Shown here: piece by piece, positions 9,296 through 13,034 of the stretch
How the letters are laid out: each line of letters opens with the position of its first letter
How positions within the stretch are numbered: the first letter of the stretch is position 1
Source: CAZEPJ01 sp964514105
GTDB lineage: Bacteria > Desulfobacterota > Desulfocorpusculales > Desulfocorpusculum
DNA length: 13,034 bases
Assembly (NCBI GenBank): GCA_964514105.1
Contig: CAZEPJ010000092.1
Coordinates: 1-13,034 of the forward strand
Reading direction: 5' to 3'
Made by a program: the position numbers and the translations under genes
The notes under the pieces: model-generated
What the model saw: only the letters and a program-made list of their open reading frames with translations
Database searches by the model: none
Told to the model about the DNA's origin: nothing

Positions 9296-10564
9296 GGCGG
9301 ATGCGGTTACGGGCGGCGGCTTCGCCGACTTGACCCCGGCCGTGGGGGCCTTGGCCGGGGGGCAGTTCCCCCCGGGGCAAGGCGGCTTGTCGCCCGTGGG
9401 AGGCCGGGGGGGGGCATCCGGGGCCGGGTGTCCGCGGTGGTCTCCAGGCGGCTTACCCTCATGGGTCCAGCGGGGGGGGGCATCGGGCAACAGAGGCACC
9501 ACCCCCGTGCCTCCGGGCACGGGACCGGGAGGGGCTCCGGCCTGGTCCCCCTGGCTCCGGGTCGTCACCTCCTCGGTGCGTCGGCCCTCCCGCTCGGTGA
9601 ACCGGCGGATCACGTCGCCCGCAGGGGGCCGAAAACACCTGCCGAAGGCATCGCAGGCCTCGGAGGGACAGTTCTCCGCCACCCAGCGCTCGGCCTCTGA
9701 CGGCCCCCGAAACGGCCCCGCCATGGGCTGATGGGCGCCAGCGTCCATGCGATCCGTGACCGTGACGCGCCCTGAGGATTCAACGCAGGCCACGTAGAAC
9801 GCCGTGGGATCATCGGGGCCCCCGGCACCCGCAGCTCCCCTGGAGGGAGAGGGGCTCATCTCAAACTCCCCCCGCAGCTCCCGGGCTTCCCCCGGCGTGA
9901 TGGGGGCCACCACCATGGGGCGGCCCCTCTCCACCCAGGCCTTGCGCATGGGGCCCAGATCCAACGACTCTCCCGTGGACGGGTTCTCCACCAGGAGCAT
10001 GCCGGTCAGGCAGTACGCCCAGGTGGGGCTCTGGGTGCGAAGGATGCCCTCGGTCCCCCTCACTCCCACCATGGCCGAGGAGGTCTCGAGCTGAAAGTCG
10101 ACCTTTCTCTGCCTGAAGAACTTGGTGACCTCGAACCAGACCTTGCCGCGCAGGAGCGCCAGGAGCGCCTTGCGATCCGCATCCCCTTTTCGGTACTCGT
10201 ACCTGGCCACCATGAGCTCGCTGTTCTTGCCCAACACGAGCACGGTCTCGTCTTCAAAGTGGATCTTGGCCTTTCCGTCGTCTCCGGTGCCCAGCCGATC
10301 GCCCTCGTGGACCGGATTCCGGATTTCCGCCGGGCGATACTCGGCCTCCCAGTCGTGGCGGATGAGCACATCGCCCTCCAGGGCTGCCACGAACCCCACG
10401 ACCCGGGGCCGTTCTTGAGCCAGGGCCTCCTGCCCCGCCGGGAAGCCCGCGCCCTGGGCGGCCTGCAACAGGGCCCAAACCAGGACTCCTCCCCGGAGGA
10501 CCCTCAGAAACCGCCGGGCATGAAGCCGGGCTCCCAAAGACGAACGAAGCGGGGTGTCTGCCAT
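9158..10564 (-). CDS. Exported FecR-domain protein with C-terminal cysteine-rich module
   Basis: This is a 468-residue exported protein. ATG 10564 has AAGGAGG eight bases upstream. The N terminus is basic, then hydrophobic (GGVLVWALLQAAQG), with likely signal cleavage after ALA near residue 49. A FecR domain spans about 60-225, with GDRLGTGDDGKAKIHF, VWFEV and VGVRGTEG. FecR-type domains sit in the periplasm or at the surface and often act as binding or scaffold modules when, as here, there is no sigma factor or TonB receptor beside them. Residues 255-300 form a small domain with AFYVAC, GPF and AERWVAENC. Then come the RFTEREGRRTEEV motif (321-333), a proline-rich linker (338-422) with CPGGNC (396-401), and a six-cysteine module (424-465) that is duplicated in the large protein encoded upstream. 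It is probably co-transcribed with that protein and may be its partner or surface anchor; no known pathway is evident. Confidence 0.88.
   Translation of the reverse strand: MADTPLRSSLGARLHARRFLRVLRGGVLVWALLQAAQGAGFPAGQEALAQERPRVVGFVAALEGDVLIRHDWEAEYRPAEIRNPVHEGDRLGTGDDGKAKIHFEDETVLVLGKNSELMVARYEYRKGDADRKALLALLRGKVWFEVTKFFRQRKVDFQLETSSAMVGVRGTEGILRTQSPTWAYCLTGMLLVENPSTGESLDLGPMRKAWVERGRPMVVAPITPGEARELRGEFEMSPSPSRGAAGAGGPDDPTAFYVACVESSGRVTVTDRMDAGAHQPMAGPFRGPSEAERWVAENCPSEACDAFGRCFRPPAGDVIRRFTEREGRRTEEVTTRSQGDQAGAPPGPVPGGTGVVPLLPDAPPRWTHEGKPPGDHRGHPAPDAPPRPPTGDKPPCPGGNCPPAKAPTAGVKSAKPPPVTASACKSNSDCWSRHRSSAYFCNPRSGQCVACPPGQHGRKDGSPSCHSN
9557..9616 (-). other. Shared RFTxRE-type motif in the FecR-domain protein
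   Basis: Residues 317-336 of the FecR-domain protein read DVIRRFTEREGRRTEEVTTR. The matching stretch of the large upstream protein keeps the RFT, RE, RRT and EV elements in register. The motif comes directly before a low-complexity linker in both proteins. Confidence 0.7.
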
Positions 10565-10640
10565 CTATTGCGCCTCCTTGCCCCCTCGAGCCGCCGCGCA
10601 TGCCAAACGGTCACGGCCCCGGCCCCGTGCCTCGGGGGCC

Positions 10641-10778
10641 TCATTCGCTGTGGCAGGCCGGGTACCCGTCTTTCCTTCCGTGCTGCCCCGACGGGCACCT
10701 GACGCACTGCCCGCTTCCCCGGTTGCAGTAATACCCACTGCTGCCGTACTTGCCCCAGCATTCGCTGTTGGTCTTGCA
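10641..10778 (-). repeat. Cysteine-rich C-terminal module, copy A
   Basis: This encodes the last 45 residues of the large protein plus the stop. The six cysteines follow Cx5Cx10Cx6Cx2Cx13C, as in copy B of the FecR-domain protein. Shared residues include CWxxxxSSxYxCN, SGQCV and GQHGRKDG, and both end in CHS plus one residue. Such spacing suggests three disulfides in a small extracytoplasmic domain. Confidence 0.85.
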
Positions 10779-13034
10779 CTTGAACTGGGCGGTCTTGGGG
10801 GGGCCGCAGTTGCCACCCGGGCACGGAGATTTCCCCCCCCCGCTCCCGCCACCCTTGTGCCCGCCCGACGAGGTGCCGCCGCTTCCCGACCCGCGCCCCC
10901 CCCGGGCATCGTCCCCCCAGTCCCGAGGCGGGGGCGGCACCAGGACGTTGGGTCCCCCTGCGGAGCCCCCTCCTTGCTCGTACCCCGGGCCGGTCCCGGG
11001 ATAAGGCGGCAGCGGGGGCGGGGTTCGGGAGCCCACCTCTCGGGTCCTTCGCGTCTCGCGATCGGTGAAACGGTCGATCAGATCGGCACCGCTCCTGCCC
11101 GTGCCTTCAGTTCCCTGGCTGCCGGTTCCTGACTGCTGGTCTCCGGTACCCGATCCCTGGCCCCCGGTCCCTCCGCTCCCGGCATTGGCCGTCTTGTCGC
11201 AATCGGCAGCCCTGCCGGGGAGGTCGGCATGGACAAGGAGGTGGCTTGCGGCCTCGCTCTCCGCGCTTTCAATCGACGCCAGGAGGCCGGACACGTCCAG
11301 GGACTCGCAGCCATCCAGGCCGGACAGCGCTCCCTGCAGGGCGCTCAGGCGGTTCTCCGCCTCCAGTCTGGCGTCCACCGCGCTCGACCTGTCACTGAGG
11401 AATTGGCCCTTGGCGGCATCCGGGGAGCAGTTTCGGCTGGTGAAGGTGGACACGAGTCCCCGCAGTTCCTGGAACTTGGCGTCCAGGGCCGGCTCCAACG
11501 CGTCGGGGAAACCCGCCCGCAGGCTGTCGATATCCCGCAGCGCAGCGGCGCACTGGGCCTGCAGATTCTGGTTGACCTCTGGAACGCGGGCCAGCTCCGA
11601 ATCGAACTGGGACGATTCCTCCACGGCCTTTCCCGCCAGGGAGATGATCCGGTACTTGGCGCCTTCCCCCTTTTCCACTGCGGCCCTGATCGTGTTCGCC
11701 TCCCCGGAGAGACCGAAGAGGCCCTGTCCCGAGGCCCTGGCGTCTGCGGCCAGTTGCCGGATCCCCTTGACGAGGCCGGCCGCGTTCCGATACCCGTCTC
11801 GGACCCGACTCGCCTGCTCAGCAGTCCGGCAGTTCTCCGCCCAGCCGTTGAGCCGCTCCAAGGCGGCGGCCACCTGCTGCGCGTATCCAGAGACCCGCTG
11901 CTGGATCCCTTCGAGCTTCGCCCTTGTCTGGGTGGCCTTGGCGCATTTCTCGGAGAGGGCCTTGATGCGACCCAGGGTATCTGCGGGCGGCAGGCTGGCC
12001 AGGGCGCTTCGGGCCTCGTTTCCGTAGTTCGACGCCCTTGAAGCCATGGCCCTGAGACGCTCGCAGCTCCTGGCGGCATCGTTGGCCGCGGCGCTGAGAT
12101 TCCCCTGGATCTTGTTGCGCTCCAGAGCCACCGCCTCTTCCAGCCGCTGGAGGTTGATGCGAGTCTGGTGTTCCCTCCCCTCATATGCAGCGCTCCGCTG
12201 CTGATAATCGGACCACTGCTGGGTCGCCTCTACGCCGGCATGATAGATGCTGTAGGCACCTCCAGCCGCACCTAGGATCAGCGCCCCCGTCGGCCCCACC
12301 ACGGCCACAATGGCCCCGCCCACGATGTAGCCGATGGCCATCTCCTTGGCGCAGTCGGCCACCGTCTTTCCCTGCGCCAGGCAATTGGCCACATGGGCGG
12401 CGGTCAGGGCGATGGTGACCTTCCCGCCGTGTTGCTGCAGGAAGTCCGTCACGCGACCCGTCTGGCCCGAGGCTGCGGCGGCGAGGGAGCCTCCCGTACG
12501 GTTGGACGGCCCCGGTTGTGGAGGCGCGGGTCGCTGCGGTGTACCTGCAGCATTTCGTCTCGAAAGACCTATGCCTCTGCCTTCATTCGGTCGGATCGGC
12601 TCGAAAGCCCCTGTGTCCCTCATAGGATCAGGTGGAGGAGATCCCCCCCCAGCCGGCGGCCACTTCACCGCCTCAATCTGCTCCGTTGCCGTTCGTGGTA
12701 AATGGAGGAGCTCGTTCTCGTTTCCGCGCACGAGGAAGATATGCTGGTAACGGGGATCGCGTACCTGCAGGTCGCGGGGCATCATCTCGAGCGGTTTGTC
12801 ATTCCATTTGATCTCGTCCAATCGGACGGGAATGGCATACTGTATCCTGCTGGCGCCAACTCCAAACTGCTGCCCCGGATTCGTCGCCCTGTTGGGCGGG
12901 ATGTCCGTGAGAAAAAGTGTTGGTCTTATTCCATGGGAAGGGGAGTATTTCAGTCCCCCCGACGCCCGGATGCCTTGCAGACCCTTTTCATCGGTGTAAT
13001 GCCAAAAGGTATAATCACTATCCAACCCCAGGGG
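10641..13034 (-). CDS. Large protein with ADP-ribosyltransferase-like N-terminal region, helical repeats and Cys-rich C terminus (5' end outside window)
   Basis: The frame is open to the window edge, so the true start is unseen; a TTG at 13025 has no visible ribosome binding site. Numbering from it gives 794 residues. Residues 1-122 resemble the HYD1-type ADP-ribosyltransferase toxin fold: FWHYTDEKGLQGI at 7-19, then LFLTDIPP at 37-44. The three codons before it read P-L-G, recalling the DPLGL end of RHS cores. Next come a proline-rich linker (123-180), a hydrophobic glycine-rich stretch (229-264), a long helical region (265-610) with cysteines about every 40 residues, and Gly/Ser-rich linkers (615-645, 703-732). 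The RFTDRETRRTREV motif lies at 652-664, CPGGNC at 735-740 and the six-cysteine module at 750-791. It heads the minus-strand block, 76 bases before the FecR-domain gene. It is probably exported and may be a toxin, but catalytic activity is not proven and nothing here looks like an immunity gene. Confidence 0.8.
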   Translation of the reverse strand, partial: PLGLDSDYTFWHYTDEKGLQGIRASGGLKYSPSHGIRPTLFLTDIPPNRATNPGQQFGVGASRIQYAIPVRLDEIKWNDKPLEMMPRDLQVRDPRYQHIFLVRGNENELLHLPRTATEQIEAVKWPPAGGGSPPPDPMRDTGAFEPIRPNEGRGIGLSRRNAAGTPQRPAPPQPGPSNRTGGSLAAAASGQTGRVTDFLQQHGGKVTIALTAAHVANCLAQGKTVADCAKEMAIGYIVGGAIVAVVGPTGALILGAAGGAYSIYHAGVEATQQWSDYQQRSAAYEGREHQTRINLQRLEEAVALERNKIQGNLSAAANDAARSCERLRAMASRASNYGNEARSALASLPPADTLGRIKALSEKCAKATQTRAKLEGIQQRVSGYAQQVAAALERLNGWAENCRTAEQASRVRDGYRNAAGLVKGIRQLAADARASGQGLFGLSGEANTIRAAVEKGEGAKYRIISLAGKAVEESSQFDSELARVPEVNQNLQAQCAAALRDIDSLRAGFPDALEPALDAKFQELRGLVSTFTSRNCSPDAAKGQFLSDRSSAVDARLEAENRLSALQGALSGLDGCESLDVSGLLASIESAESEAASHLLVHADLPGRAADCDKTANAGSGGTGGQGSGTGDQQSGTGSQGTEGTGRSGADLIDRFTDRETRRTREVGSRTPPPLPPYPGTGPGYEQGGGSAGGPNVLVPPPPRDWGDDARGGRGSGSGGTSSGGHKGGGSGGGKSPCPGGNCGPPKTAQFKCKTNSECWGKYGSSGYYCNRGSGQCVRCPSGQHGRKDGYPACHSE
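11025..11084 (-). other. Shared RFTxRE-type motif in the large protein
   Basis: Residues 648-667 read DLIDRFTDRETRRTREVGSR, matching the FecR-domain protein motif in the RFT, RE, RRT and EV elements and in position just before a proline/glycine-rich linker. The stretch before it is a Gly/Ser/Thr-rich spacer. Confidence 0.7.
12234..12341 (-). other. Hydrophobic glycine-rich segment (possible membrane-inserting hairpin)
   Basis: Residues 229-264 of the large protein are almost free of charge and rich in Gly, Ala, Ile and Val (IGYIVGGAIVAVVG, then ALILGAAGGAYSIY), with a Pro in the middle that could turn the chain. This fits a helical hairpin able to enter a membrane or a tightly packed glycine-zipper core. 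Two cysteines (215, 225) lie just before it. Confidence 0.5.
12660..13034 (-). other. HYD1-type ADP-ribosyltransferase-like region
   Basis: The segment carries HYT followed 30 residues later by LFLTDIPP, the order and spacing expected of the HYD1-signature ADP-ribosyltransferases known from polymorphic toxins. A short beta-rich continuation follows (IQYAIPVRLDEIKW, HIFLVRG). It is recognised by motif only; the rest of the fold cannot be checked here. The open frame before it (P-L-G-L) looks like an RHS-core end but is only four residues. Confidence 0.5.

Noticed and set aside
9158..10778. Sortase or PEP-CTERM-type surface anchor at the ends of the two Cys-rich proteins.
   Set aside because: Both end a few residues after the last cysteine, with no hydrophobic segment or basic tail, so any anchoring would need another mechanism.
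10825..11190. Gly/Ser/Thr-rich coding stretches considered as a tandem DNA repeat or CRISPR-like array.
   Set aside because: The units are irregular, with no repeated direct unit or uniform spacers; they are low-complexity protein linkers.

Overview
The window is a GC-rich bacterial sequence (about two thirds G+C by eye) with two converging gene blocks. Gene content is a B12-dependent acyl-CoA mutase, beta-oxidation enzymes, an XRE-cupin regulator and a FecR-domain exported protein. Together with the codon choice this suggests a high-GC Gram-negative, perhaps a Desulfobacterota/Myxococcota-type lineage. That placement is inference; there is no rRNA or marker gene here.

Plus strand, 433-8069: a seven-gene acyl-CoA catabolic cluster. 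It holds the catalytic and B12-binding subunits of a split coenzyme-B12 acyl-CoA mutase, an acyl-CoA dehydrogenase, an XRE-cupin regulator, a MeaB-type G-protein chaperone for the mutase, and two acetyl-CoA acetyltransferase-type thiolases. By family the mutase would be called methylmalonyl-CoA mutase. However, its two specificity positions are Phe88 and Gln206, where methylmalonyl-CoA mutase has Tyr and Arg; this is the isobutyryl-CoA mutase pattern. Read that way the cluster makes one route: isobutyryl-CoA <-> butyryl-CoA (mutase, maintained by MeaB), butyryl-CoA -> crotonyl-CoA (dehydrogenase), and acetoacetyl-CoA -> 2 acetyl-CoA (thiolases). The hydratase and 3-hydroxyacyl-CoA dehydrogenase steps are not encoded here. 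A leader of about 430 bases carries a candidate promoter and a very strong hairpin.

Minus strand, 13034-8113: three genes read toward the first block, with gaps of 76 and 49 bases. The first is cut by the window edge. It has an ADP-ribosyltransferase-like region (HYD1 type) just inside the edge, preceded by residues that look like the end of an RHS core. A proline-rich linker, a hydrophobic glycine-rich segment, a long helical region with regularly spaced cysteines, and a disulfide-rich C-terminal module follow. The second is an exported FecR-domain protein with the same C-terminal module (30 of 45 residues identical, all six cysteines aligned). The third is a small exported coiled-coil protein. 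All three carry a related basic/acidic motif of the form RFTxRExRRTxEV. This block looks like a set of secreted or surface proteins that act together, possibly built around a toxin; it is the least familiar part of the window.

The two blocks converge in a 43-base gap at 8070-8112. No RNA genes, insertion sequences, CRISPR arrays or origins were seen.
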